Shown here: positions 13,043 through 19,835 of the stretch, piece after piece
How positions within the stretch are numbered: position 1 is the stretch's first letter
Layout: every line of letters starts with the position of its first letter
Assembly: GCA_934593275.1 (NCBI GenBank)
Contig: CAKTQE010000039.1
Span: forward strand, 1 to 20,685
Origin: an uncultured Oscillospiraceae bacterium
Lineage (GTDB): Bacteria > Bacillota > Clostridia > Oscillospirales > Oscillospiraceae
Length of the DNA: 20,685 nucleotides
Direction: 5' to 3'
Made by a program: the position numbers and the translations under genes
The notes under the pieces: model-generated
What the model was told of the DNA's origin: nothing
Database searches by the model: none
The model's input: only the letters and a program-made list of their open reading frames with translations

Positions 13043-13466
13043 ACTTTTTCCTGGAAAGTAGGGCGTACACCAGGAGGGACACCAGCACCCCCAGGGTGAC
13101 ACCGGAAAAGTCGAGCCAGACATCCATCAGGCTGGAAGCTCTTCCTGGGGAATAGATTTGAATGGTCTCATCCATACAGGCGGCGGCCAACCCTAAAAAC
13201 AGGGGCCGGGTCAGCCAGAACCGAGGTGTTTCCGGGCGGGTAAGCCCTGCCAGCAGGAAGCCCAGCAGGGAGAACTCGGAAAAATGGGCCAGCTTCCGCA
13301 GAACAAACTCGGCCTTGCTGCCAAAGGGGGCAAGGAGGGGGGCCACCAATTTGAGAACTTCTCCGCTGAGTTCACCGGAGTCGGCACCGGACATGGAGGA
13401 GTTGCCCCAGATGAAGCAGAGCATGGCGGCGGTCAGCACCAGGTAGACAATACGGCGTTTTTTCAT
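13041..13466 (-). CDS. VanZ-family membrane protein
   Basis: This small membrane protein (141 residues) has about four hydrophobic segments. VanZ is named for low-level teicoplanin resistance in the VanA cluster, but most family members lie outside such clusters and have no known role. Family motifs are RKLAHFSEF (57-65), then DETIQIY (99-105), SPGRASSLMDVWLDFSG (106-122) and a final glycine-rich helix. Its ATG overlaps the mntP stop as ATGA, so it is translated with mntP as the last gene of the unit. No other glycopeptide-resistance gene is in the window. Confidence 0.9.
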   Translation of the reverse strand: MKKRRIVYLVLTAAMLCFIWGNSSMSGADSGELSGEVLKLVAPLLAPFGSKAEFVLRKLAHFSEFSLLGFLLAGLTRPETPRFWLTRPLFLGLAAACMDETIQIYSPGRASSLMDVWLDFSGVTLGVLVSLLVYALLSRKK

Positions 13467-14029
13467 CCCAGAACTCCCAAATGCTCCAACAGGATTTTGA
13501 TGCCCAGCAAAATCAAAATCACACCTCCGGCAATTTCCGCTTTCTTTTCATAGCGGCTGCCGAACACACTGCCCACCTTGACCCCCAGGGCCGACAGCAC
13601 AAAGGTGGTCAGGCCAATGAGCAGCACCGCGGAATAGATGTTGGTCACCCCTGCCATGGCCAGGGACAGGCCCACGGCCAACGCGTCAATGGAAGTGGCC
13701 ACTGCCATAATGAACATGGTTTTTACGGACAGGTCATCATCGGCGGTCTCCTCCTCCTGGCTCAGGGCCTCCCGGAGCATGTTCACCCCGATGAGGACCA
13801 ACAGTCCAAAGGCCACCCAATGGTCAATGGAGGAAATGGCGTCTAAAAACAGACTCCCCAGGTAGAATCCAATCAGAGGCATCAACGCCTGAAAGCTGCC
13901 GAACCAAAGGCCGCAGACCAGCGAGGGCTTGAACCCCGGCTGTTTGGTGGCAAGACCCTTGCATACGGATACGGCGAAAGCATCCATGCTCAGTCCCAGG
14001 GCCAGAATAAAAAGTTCGAAAAATCCCAT
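13463..14029 (-). CDS. mntP: MntP-type manganese exporter
   Basis: This 188-residue inner-membrane protein has six predicted helices and belongs to the MntP family, which pumps out excess Mn2+. The protein has two related halves, each with the family's conserved acidic motif: GLSMDAFAVS (12-21) and SIDALAVGLS (114-123). The cytoplasmic loop EEETADDD separates the halves. The length matches E. coli MntP (188). In many bacteria mntP sits behind a yybP-ykoY manganese riboswitch; here only 19 bases lie upstream and no such structure fits, so control must come from the azlC promoter. AGAGGAG precedes the ATG. Confidence 0.92.
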   Translation of the reverse strand: MGFFELFILALGLSMDAFAVSVCKGLATKQPGFKPSLVCGLWFGSFQALMPLIGFYLGSLFLDAISSIDHWVAFGLLVLIGVNMLREALSQEEETADDDLSVKTMFIMAVATSIDALAVGLSLAMAGVTNIYSAVLLIGLTTFVLSALGVKVGSVFGSRYEKKAEIAGGVILILLGIKILLEHLGVLG

Positions 14030-14048
14030 TGTTTACTCCTCTATAATG

Positions 14049-14357
14049 TTAAAATAAAGTCAGCATCAGGTTGACCAGATACACCACGGCACTGCTGCTG
14101 AGGGCCACCACAACCAGGCTTTTCCCCAGCCAGGACAGGGTGATGGCAACGGTCAGGGCGCAGATGGCCGCAGCCAGTGACCCGGCACTGGTCAGCACCG
14201 AGGGGAATGCCATGGACGTAAGACAGGCGTAGGGTACATAGTGCAGAAAAGACCTGATAAACCGGTTTTTGATGGGCTTGCGAAAGAGGGTCATGGGCAG
14301 AATGCGGATCAGGTAGGTGGTAATGGCCATGGCGGCGATATAGATATAGATGTTCAA
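14049..14357 (-). CDS. azlD: AzlD-family branched-chain amino acid exporter subunit
   Basis: This 102-residue membrane protein with about four helices is the small partner of AzlC in the AzlCD (BrnFE-type) exporter of leucine, isoleucine and valine. It carries the family pattern TTYLIRILPMTLFRKPIKN and FLHYVPYACLTSMAFPS. The start is a TTG at 14357-14355 overlapping the azlC stop as TTGA, with AAAAGGAGG (14365-14373) exactly 7 bases away. A longer ATG frame would run well into azlC and is unlikely. It is the second gene of the unit. Confidence 0.9.
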   Translation of the reverse strand: MNIYIYIAAMAITTYLIRILPMTLFRKPIKNRFIRSFLHYVPYACLTSMAFPSVLTSAGSLAAAICALTVAITLSWLGKSLVVVALSSSAVVYLVNLMLTLF

Positions 14358-15073
14358 GCCTGTACCTCCTTTTCCGATTTCTCCTCCACAGGAAACAGCA
14401 GGGCGCAAACGGTGGAAGCCAGAACCGTGCAAATCACAATGGAAATGCCTGCGGAAATGGTTTTAAACACCGGCACCCAGGCCAACACACAGCTGCACAC
14501 CAGGGCCAGTATTACCGCAATGCAAATAGGCCGGTTCTGTCTGGCCGGGGGAACGATGAGGGCAGTAAACATGCCGTAGAGGATGATGCCCAGGGCTGTC
14601 CGAATGGCTTCCGGTAAAACGGACCCGGCCAAGGCCCCCAGCAGGGTTCCCAGTGTCCAGCCCAGGTAGGGCAGCAGTCCCAGACCCAGCATAAAAGGCA
14701 CTGTCAGGGGTTCTGTTCGGGACATGGCCAGGGCGAAAATCTCATCCGTATTCATAAAGGCAATGAAAAACCGGGGCAGCAGCCCCACCTTTTCCCCCAT
14801 CCGCTGGCTCAGTGCCAGACTCATCAGGGCATAGCGGCTGTTGATAATGATTTGGGTCAGAATGACCTCCCACAGTCCGGAACAGGCGACGATCAGGGTC
14901 AGGCCCGCAAACTGTCCGGCACTGGTCACATTGGTGGCGGAAATCAAAAAAGCGTCCAGCACCCGGATACCCTGGGCGGCGGCCAGGGTCCCAAAGCCAA
15001 AGCTTACGGACAGATAGCCTACACCAACCGGCATCCCCCGGCGGACGCCAAGGGTAAATTCGTTCCAATTCAT
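14354..15073 (-). CDS. azlC: AzlC-family branched-chain amino acid exporter, large subunit
   Basis: This 239-residue membrane protein is the larger subunit of the AzlCD exporter. Family features are the N-terminal FTLGVRRGMPVGVGYLSVSF, the motif FLISATNVTSAGQFAGL, and INSRYALMSLALS plus FFIAFMNTDEIFAL in the middle. The start chosen is the ATG at 15073, where hydrophobic family sequence begins. Its ribosome site (AAAGAGA) is weak. An upstream in-frame ATG would put the start beyond the promoter and is rejected. It is the first gene of azlC-azlD-mntP-vanZ. A Lrp-type regulator is often adjacent to azlCD elsewhere; none is here. Confidence 0.92.
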   Translation of the reverse strand: MNWNEFTLGVRRGMPVGVGYLSVSFGFGTLAAAQGIRVLDAFLISATNVTSAGQFAGLTLIVACSGLWEVILTQIIINSRYALMSLALSQRMGEKVGLLPRFFIAFMNTDEIFALAMSRTEPLTVPFMLGLGLLPYLGWTLGTLLGALAGSVLPEAIRTALGIILYGMFTALIVPPARQNRPICIAVILALVCSCVLAWVPVFKTISAGISIVICTVLASTVCALLFPVEEKSEKEVQA

Positions 15074-15110
15074 AGTGATTCTCTTTTCTGTGGGATAAAG
15101 TCGGAGTTTT

Positions 15111-15139
15111 ATTATATTGCTTTTTAGGGAGGCCGTCAA
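15111..15139 (-). promoter_or_regulatory. Promoter of the azlC-azlD-mntP-vanZ unit
   Basis: On the minus strand TTGACG (15139-15134), a 17-base spacer and consensus TATAAT (15116-15111) lie 37 bases upstream of the azlC ATG. Confidence 0.87.
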
Positions 15140-15181
15140 TAGATTTTTTCCCAAAAACGCAATCGGTAACCCCCGCCGGGA

Positions 15182-15202
15182 TTTTGTAGAGTTCCTACAA
15201 AA
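15182..15202. promoter_or_regulatory. Perfect 8-bp inverted repeat upstream of the azlC promoter
   Basis: TTTTGTAG (15182-15189) and CTACAAAA (15195-15202) flank a 5-base centre. It lies about 43 bases upstream of the azlC -35 element and downstream of the TSUP gene's terminator. It could be an operator or a small secondary terminator. Confidence 0.4.
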
Positions 15203-15217
15203 ACCGCAGGACATTGT

Positions 15218-15254
15218 AAAAACACTGCCGCCGCCTGAACAAAGGCAGCGGCAG
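15218..15254 (-). terminator. Terminator after the TSUP-family gene
   Basis: On the minus strand an 11-bp stem (15254-15244 with 15235-15225, one wobble) is followed by TG and five T residues, 15 bases after the stop codon of the TSUP gene. Confidence 0.88.
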
Positions 15255-15269
15255 CGCATGAAAGAGCGG

Positions 15270-16046
15270 TCAGGCAAGCAGGTTAAAGCCCATGATCACC
15301 CCACCCAGAATCACGAGGATGATACCGGTGGCACGGTTCAGGGTCTTGGGCTGGGCGCGGTTGGCAAATACCGCGGCGATCCGCGCCCACAGCAAGGTGA
15401 AGACGATGCACAGCACCCACACCAGGGGGTCCGGCATCCCGCCGATGGCAAAGTGGGAAACAGCCCCTGTCAGGGCGGTAAAGGTCATAATAAACACGCT
15501 GGTACCCACGGCGGTTTTCAGCTCGTAGCCCAGGACGCTTGTAAGGATCAGCAGCATCATCATGCCGCCGCCGGCCCCCACGAAGCCGCAGATAAAGCCA
15601 ATCAGCACCCCGCAGACCACAGACTGGATGGCCCGCTTCCGGGCAGATACCCCGGCCATGGACTCTTTGGTGGTCATGACGGGCCGGACAATAAACTTGA
15701 TGCCCAAGAGGAAGGTCATAAACACGGAGAAGCCACCCATGGTGGTGGAGGGAACCAGACTGGAAACATAGCTGCCTACCACGGTGAATACCAGGACGCT
15801 GAACATCATGATCAGGCCATTTTTAATGTCCAGGTTCTTGTTCCGGTAGTAGGTGTATGCGGAAACCGCACTGGCCAGTACGTCCGAGGACAGGGCAATA
15901 CCCACGGCCAGATAGGGGTCAATGTCCAGAAAGGTGATGAGCATGGGGCTGATGACGGCGGCGGCACTCATACCCGCAAAGCCCGTACCCAGACCGGCAC
16001 CCATACCGGCAAAAAAGGTGACTAGAATGATAACAAGCAGGTTCAT
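15270..16046 (-). CDS. TSUP/TauE/SafE-family exporter
   Basis: This 258-residue integral membrane protein with about eight helices belongs to the TSUP family, whose members move sulfite, sulfonates, thiosulfate or other small organic anions. It has the two-repeat layout of the family: GMGAGLGTGFAGMSAAAVISP (14-34) and GVLIGFICGFVGAGGGMMM in the second half. The ATG has AAAGGAG located inside the end of the marR gene, with just 4 bases between the genes, so the two are co-translated. Control by the upstream MarR-type regulator is likely. The substrate is not predictable from sequence. Confidence 0.9.
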   Translation of the reverse strand: MNLLVIILVTFFAGMGAGLGTGFAGMSAAAVISPMLITFLDIDPYLAVGIALSSDVLASAVSAYTYYRNKNLDIKNGLIMMFSVLVFTVVGSYVSSLVPSTTMGGFSVFMTFLLGIKFIVRPVMTTKESMAGVSARKRAIQSVVCGVLIGFICGFVGAGGGMMMLLILTSVLGYELKTAVGTSVFIMTFTALTGAVSHFAIGGMPDPLVWVLCIVFTLLWARIAAVFANRAQPKTLNRATGIILVILGGVIMGFNLLA

Positions 16047-16050
16047 AACT

Positions 16051-16485
16051 CTACGGATGCTCCTTTAAAATCTGATCTGAATTCTCTCCGATGACCCGCA
16101 GGACCTGGAAAAAGGTCTCCCGGGCTTCCTCGTCCGTATTGGCAAGCAGCTGCCGAAGAAAATCGGCTTGCAAGCGTCTGCCCCGTTCCAGAATGGGCTG
16201 GGCCTTTTCCGTGCAGAAAAGCTCGGTTTTTCGCCGGTCTCCTGGGGGCTGGGTTCGCAGCAGATACCCCTCCCGCACCAGCCGGTCCACATTGACAGAC
16301 ACCAGGTTGGCCTTGATGTGCCGCAGTTCCACAACATCCCGGGCGGTTTTATAGGCCGGGTTGTTGCCCAGGAACATCAGAATGTCAAAGGCCGTCTGGG
16401 GAATGTCCAACTCCCGGCACAAAGGCTTGCACATGGCACTGTAGGCCAGGAAGATTTTCTGAGGAATTTCAATACCGGGCTGCAA
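16051..16485 (-). CDS. MarR-family transcriptional regulator
   Basis: This 144-residue protein has the MarR winged helix-turn-helix. The recognition part spans TAFDILMFLGNNPAYKTARD, then IKANLVSVNVDRLVREGYL, and the wing is RTQPPGDRRKTELFCTEK, where the DRR motif is the family hallmark. The flanking helices should form the dimer interface and ligand pocket. The start codon is TTG (16485-16483), set by AAAGGAGG exactly 7 bases upstream; no ATG fits. It heads a two-gene unit with the TSUP exporter and probably represses its own promoter until a ligand, perhaps the exported compound, binds. Ligand unknown. Confidence 0.92.
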   Translation of the reverse strand: MQPGIEIPQKIFLAYSAMCKPLCRELDIPQTAFDILMFLGNNPAYKTARDVVELRHIKANLVSVNVDRLVREGYLLRTQPPGDRRKTELFCTEKAQPILERGRRLQADFLRQLLANTDEEARETFFQVLRVIGENSDQILKEHP

Positions 16486-16500
16486 GGGTGCGCCTCCTTT

Positions 16501-16525
16501 ATTGATTCAATTTTGAACTATTCAA
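16501..16525. promoter_or_regulatory. Probable MarR operator: overlapping TTCAA/TTGAA half-sites
   Basis: Half-sites TTCAA (16506-16510), TTGAA (16513-16517) and TTCAA (16521-16525) make two overlapping inverted repeats with 2-base and 3-base centres. They lie between the predicted transcription start and the ribosome site of the marR gene, where a bound dimer would block transcription. Confidence 0.65.
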
Positions 16526-16534
16526 TTCTGGAGG

Positions 16535-16563
16535 ATTATACACCCGGCCACAGGAAATGTCAA
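16535..16563 (-). promoter_or_regulatory. Perfect-consensus promoter of the marR-TSUP unit
   Basis: On the minus strand TTGACA (16563-16558), a 17-base spacer and TATAAT (16540-16535) match the sigma-A consensus at every position. Such a strong promoter suggests that expression is limited by repression. Confidence 0.93.
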
Positions 16564-16583
16564 GAGGAAAGGAATCAAGACAG

Positions 16584-16611
16584 AAAAAAACCTTCCCAAT
16601 CCGGAAAGGTT
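16584..16611 (-). terminator. Terminator of the hypA-containing unit
   Basis: On the minus strand a 9-bp stem with one wobble (16611-16603 with 16597-16589), a 5-base loop and a run of seven T residues form an intrinsic terminator about 105 bases after the hypA stop. Confidence 0.85.
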
Positions 16612-16679
16612 CAGCATTGCTTTTTTACTATTGCGTTTTTGTACCATGTTGGACCGCCAACGGCTCGGTATCCGGGCAG

Positions 16680-16703
16680 GGGAACGGCACACTGGCCGTT
16701 CCC
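16680..16703. repeat. Perfect 9-bp hairpin after hypA
   Basis: GGGAACGGC (16680-16688) pairs with GCCGTTCCC (16695-16703) around a 6-base loop, 13 bases after the hypA stop. There is no T run on either strand, so it may protect the transcript end and not stop transcription. The terminator proper is at 16584-16611. Confidence 0.65.
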
Positions 16704-16716
16704 GACTTCCGTTCGG

Positions 16717-17058
16717 CTAGGAGCATTGGATTTCCCGTATCAGAACATCGTTTCCGGATAGAATTTCCATATCCTGGCTTCCGCATTCCGGACACTTAAA
16801 ATCCTGGGCGGTGGCGTTGAATTCCCGTCCGCAGGCTTTGCAGCGGACGATGCCGGGAATGGTTTCCATTTCCAGAACGCAGTTTTCCATAAAGGTTTTG
16901 TACACCGCGGCGGGGTAGCAGGCTTCCATGTAGCTGGGAACAACGCCGGAAAGCTCTCCCACCTCCAACACCAGCTTGTGTACCTGGGTGAGACCCTGTT
17001 CTTTGACAATGCCCTCAATGGTTTTGACCATGGCACTGATCACACCGAGCTCGTGCAT
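16717..17058 (-). CDS. hypA: HypA/HybF-type nickel metallochaperone
   Basis: This 113-residue cytoplasmic protein helps deliver nickel to [NiFe] hydrogenase in known family members. The N-terminus MHE contains the nickel-binding His2. The zinc site is a clean pair, CKAC (73-76) and CPEC (89-92). LEVGELSGVVP (31-41) is the family's helix-strand signature and the length is standard. AGGAGAGT precedes the ATG. It is the last gene of the unit after the iron-sulfur flavoprotein, with 57 bases between them containing a strong hairpin. No hydrogenase subunit or other hyp gene is in the window, so its client here is unknown. Confidence 0.93.
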   Translation of the reverse strand: MHELGVISAMVKTIEGIVKEQGLTQVHKLVLEVGELSGVVPSYMEACYPAAVYKTFMENCVLEMETIPGIVRCKACGREFNATAQDFKCPECGSQDMEILSGNDVLIREIQCS

Positions 17059-17079
17059 AATTCACTCTCCTTTGAAACG

Positions 17080-17107
17080 CACCCATGGGGAAAAATCCCC
17101 ATGGGTG
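17080..17107. promoter_or_regulatory. Perfect 12-bp hairpin between the flavoprotein and hypA
   Basis: CACCCATGGGGA (17080-17091) pairs with TCCCCATGGGTG (17096-17107) around a 4-base loop. In the minus-strand transcript it falls between the flavoprotein stop and the hypA ribosome site. No T run follows on that strand, only CGTTTC, so it is more likely a processing, stability or attenuation element than a full terminator. Confidence 0.75.
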
Positions 17108-17115
17108 TTGTTTTG

Positions 17116-19794
17116 TCAGTCTTTCTGGCCCATTTCTTTGACACCGGTGGCGACGATCTTGCCCACCCGCTTGATGGCGTTGGCGGCCATCTTCATGGGC
17201 AGCTTCTCGTAGGAATCGGGAACGGTATTGTATTTGCGGACCAGGTGGATGGCATCGAACTTGCACTTGGTGGTACACTGGCCGCAGCCCAGGCACATAT
17301 ACTCGTTGACCTGAACGGCACCGCAGCCCAGGCAACGCTGGGTCTCCTTTTTCATCTGCTCCTCGGTAAAGGTCACACGGTCATCCCGGAAGGAGCGGGC
17401 CGCCTGGGGATTGTGGCCGATCTGCTGTCTGGGGGTGTTGTCAAAGCCCTCTACCACGATGTTGGACTTGTCAAAGGCGTGGTACTCCCGGCGGTCTCTG
17501 CCCAGGGTCAGGCTCTGACCGGGCTGGACATACCGGTGGATGGAGACGGCACCCTGCTTGCCTGCGGCAATGGCGTTGATGGCGAACTTGGGGCCGGTAA
17601 AGGCATCGCCGCCTACAAAGATGTCCGGCTCTGCGGTCTGATAGGTGAAGGCATCTCCCTGGGCGGTGGCGTTGCGGTTGAGAACGACCTTACTGCCCTC
17701 CAATAGGCCGCCCCAGACGATGGACTGACCGATGGCCAGCAGCACATTCTCCGCCTCCACCACCAGGGTGTTGTTGTCGTCATACTGAGGGCTGAATCTG
17801 TGATTTTCGTCAAAGACCCGGGTGCATTTCCGGAATTCCACCCCGGTGACCTTGCCGTTTTCCGTGAGAATGCGCTTGGGTCCCCAGCCGTTTTCAATGG
17901 CAATGCCCTCGTGGAGGGTCTCGCCGATCTCCTCGGCCAGTGCGGGCATTTCTTCCCGGCCTTCCAGGCAGAACATGGTGACGTTTTCGCCGCCTACCCG
18001 CAGAGCGGTACGGGCCACGTCAATGGCAACGTTGCCGCCGCCGATGACCAGGGTCTTGCCGGTGAGCTTTACGTCCTTGCCCAGGTTCACATCCCGCAGG
18101 AAGGTGACACCGGGTACCACACCCAGGGCGTCCTCGCCCTCAATGCCCAATGCTCTGCCACCCTGGGCACCGATGGCCAGATAGAAGGCCTTGTAGCCCT
18201 GGCTGCGCAGCTCGTTCAGGGTCACGTCCTTGCCTACTTCCACGCCGGTGCGGAATTCCACACCCAGGCCCCGGAGCACGTCGATTTCCGCTTCCACCAC
18301 ATTCTTTTCCAGGCGGAAAGAGGGAATGCCCAGGGTCATCATGCCGCCCAGCTTTTCCTGCTTTTCAAAGACCGTGACACTGTAGCCCTCCACCGCCAGG
18401 AAATAGGCGCAGGACAGGCCGCCGGGGCCGGCACCGATGACGGCGATATGCTTATCAGAGTAATCATGCCGCTTTTCGGGGATGAATCGGCAGCTGCCGT
18501 CCAGTTCCTTGTCGGCAATGAACTTCTTGATTTCGTCAATGGCGATGGGCTGGTCAATGTCACCACGGGTACATTCGCTTTCGCAGCCGTGGGGGCAGAT
18601 ACGGCCACAGACCGCAGGGAAAGGATTCTCTTTCTTAATGAGTTCCAGGGCCTCCCGGTATTTGCCCTGGCTTGCCAGACGGATATAGCCCTGCACGGCA
18701 ATATGGGCCGGGCAGGCAGTCTTACAGGGGGAGGTACCCTCATCGGTAACGTCTTTCCGGTTTTCCCGGTATTCCTTGTTCCAGTCTTTCTGGCTCCAGG
18801 TGTGATCCCGGGCGGTGCGCTGGGGCTTTACCTCTACAGGGGCCTTGGAGCAGAGCTTTTTACCCAGCTGCAAGGCGTTTACCGGGCAGTTTTCCACACA
18901 CTGTCCGCAGGCCACGCATTTTTCCGCATCCACCTCTGCCCCAAAGTTGGAGCGGATGGCATCGGGGGTCTTGAACATTTCCGCAATCCGCAGGGAGAAG
19001 CAGGAGCAGCCGCAGCAATTGCAGATGGCAAAAGCCTCGCCTCGCTCCTCGGTGTGGGGCATTTCGTGCATCAGGCCGTTTTCCTCGGCCTTGCGGATGA
19101 TCTCCCGGGCTTCTTCCCGGGTGATTTCCCGGCCACGGCCGGTTTTGATGTAATACTCCGCGCCGGAACCCAGCTGGATGCACATATCCTGCTCCAAGTG
19201 GCCGCAGCCCTCCTCCATGTGCCGCCGGGTGGCCCGGCAGGAGCAGGGAGAGACGGAGAAAGTGTCGTATTTATCCAGATAATAGGAGAGCTTTTCCCAA
19301 GGCTCCACGTCCGGCAAATCCTTGATAGCGGATTCCACCGGCACCACCCGCATCATGGCCATGCCCTGGGGCAGCATGGGGGTCATGGGGGCGAACCGCT
19401 CCCGGGTGTATTTTTCAAAGGCGTAGCCGATTTCCGGATGGGCTTCCAGCTGGGCGCGGTTGTTGACCATCATTTCCAGCATACCGGGGACAAAGATGTT
19501 CACCCAGAACAGCTCCTGGCCGTCCTCATGCCAGACCTTGCACACGCCGATGTCTGCCAGTTCCATGAGAATTTTATGGGTTTCTTCCAGGGATTTCCCA
19601 CACTTCTGGGATACATATTCGGCGGTGCGGGGCTTTCTCAGGCCCATGGTCAGAGCCACGTCCGCCTGTTCGTCGCTGACCACGCAGTTTAAGGCCATGT
19701 ATTCCGGGGAGTCTTTTTCAATTTTATTGACGACACCCGCCAGCCCTCCTACCATTTTTGCCAGCTTTACGATTTTAGGGCGCAGTTGTTCCAT
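17116..19794 (-). CDS. Multi-[4Fe-4S] flavoprotein: cysteine-rich module, ferredoxins and GltD-like core
   Basis: This 892-residue cytoplasmic redox protein is not assigned to a named enzyme. Residues about 55-90 resemble a winged helix. A cysteine-rich module follows: PCSC (183-186), Cys197, Cys205, then CNCCGCSC (258-265). Next is a ferredoxin motif, CVACGQCVENCP (293-304). From about 355 it is like the glutamate synthase small subunit/NfnB group: N-terminal Fe-S cysteines (357, 361, 396, 400, 404, 408), the FAD motif GAGPGG (454-459), the NAD(P)H motif GGGNVAIDVA (585-594) and a second FAD contact, VGGDAFTG (727-734). The C-terminus has CLGCG (821-825) and CLGCGQCTTKCK (834-845). It therefore probably carries FAD plus several clusters and links NAD(P)H to a low-potential carrier. 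AGAAAGGA precedes the ATG. Confidence 0.87.
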   Translation of the reverse strand: MEQLRPKIVKLAKMVGGLAGVVNKIEKDSPEYMALNCVVSDEQADVALTMGLRKPRTAEYVSQKCGKSLEETHKILMELADIGVCKVWHEDGQELFWVNIFVPGMLEMMVNNRAQLEAHPEIGYAFEKYTRERFAPMTPMLPQGMAMMRVVPVESAIKDLPDVEPWEKLSYYLDKYDTFSVSPCSCRATRRHMEEGCGHLEQDMCIQLGSGAEYYIKTGRGREITREEAREIIRKAEENGLMHEMPHTEERGEAFAICNCCGCSCFSLRIAEMFKTPDAIRSNFGAEVDAEKCVACGQCVENCPVNALQLGKKLCSKAPVEVKPQRTARDHTWSQKDWNKEYRENRKDVTDEGTSPCKTACPAHIAVQGYIRLASQGKYREALELIKKENPFPAVCGRICPHGCESECTRGDIDQPIAIDEIKKFIADKELDGSCRFIPEKRHDYSDKHIAVIGAGPGGLSCAYFLAVEGYSVTVFEKQEKLGGMMTLGIPSFRLEKNVVEAEIDVLRGLGVEFRTGVEVGKDVTLNELRSQGYKAFYLAIGAQGGRALGIEGEDALGVVPGVTFLRDVNLGKDVKLTGKTLVIGGGNVAIDVARTALRVGGENVTMFCLEGREEMPALAEEIGETLHEGIAIENGWGPKRILTENGKVTGVEFRKCTRVFDENHRFSPQYDDNNTLVVEAENVLLAIGQSIVWGGLLEGSKVVLNRNATAQGDAFTYQTAEPDIFVGGDAFTGPKFAINAIAAGKQGAVSIHRYVQPGQSLTLGRDRREYHAFDKSNIVVEGFDNTPRQQIGHNPQAARSFRDDRVTFTEEQMKKETQRCLGCGAVQVNEYMCLGCGQCTTKCKFDAIHLVRKYNTVPDSYEKLPMKMAANAIKRVGKIVATGVKEMGQKD

Positions 19795-19835
19795 ATGTCG
19801 AGTTCCTTTCTGTTTTTCCGAAATTCAGGGTTTCT

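Noticed and set aside
13041..13466. Glycopeptide (teicoplanin) resistance gene
   Set aside because: It belongs to the VanZ family, but no vanHAX or regulatory genes are nearby, and most VanZ-family proteins outside those clusters have no shown resistance role.
17059..17115. Terminator separating the flavoprotein gene from hypA
   Set aside because: The hairpin is strong, but no T run follows on the minus strand. I list it as a regulatory or stability hairpin.
17800..19692. A 630-codon open frame on the plus strand opposite the iron-sulfur flavoprotein
   Set aside because: Its composition (Gly, Ala, His-rich low-information sequence) is typical of antisense frames in high-GC genes. It has no ribosome site or family motif, while the minus-strand gene has many cofactor motifs.
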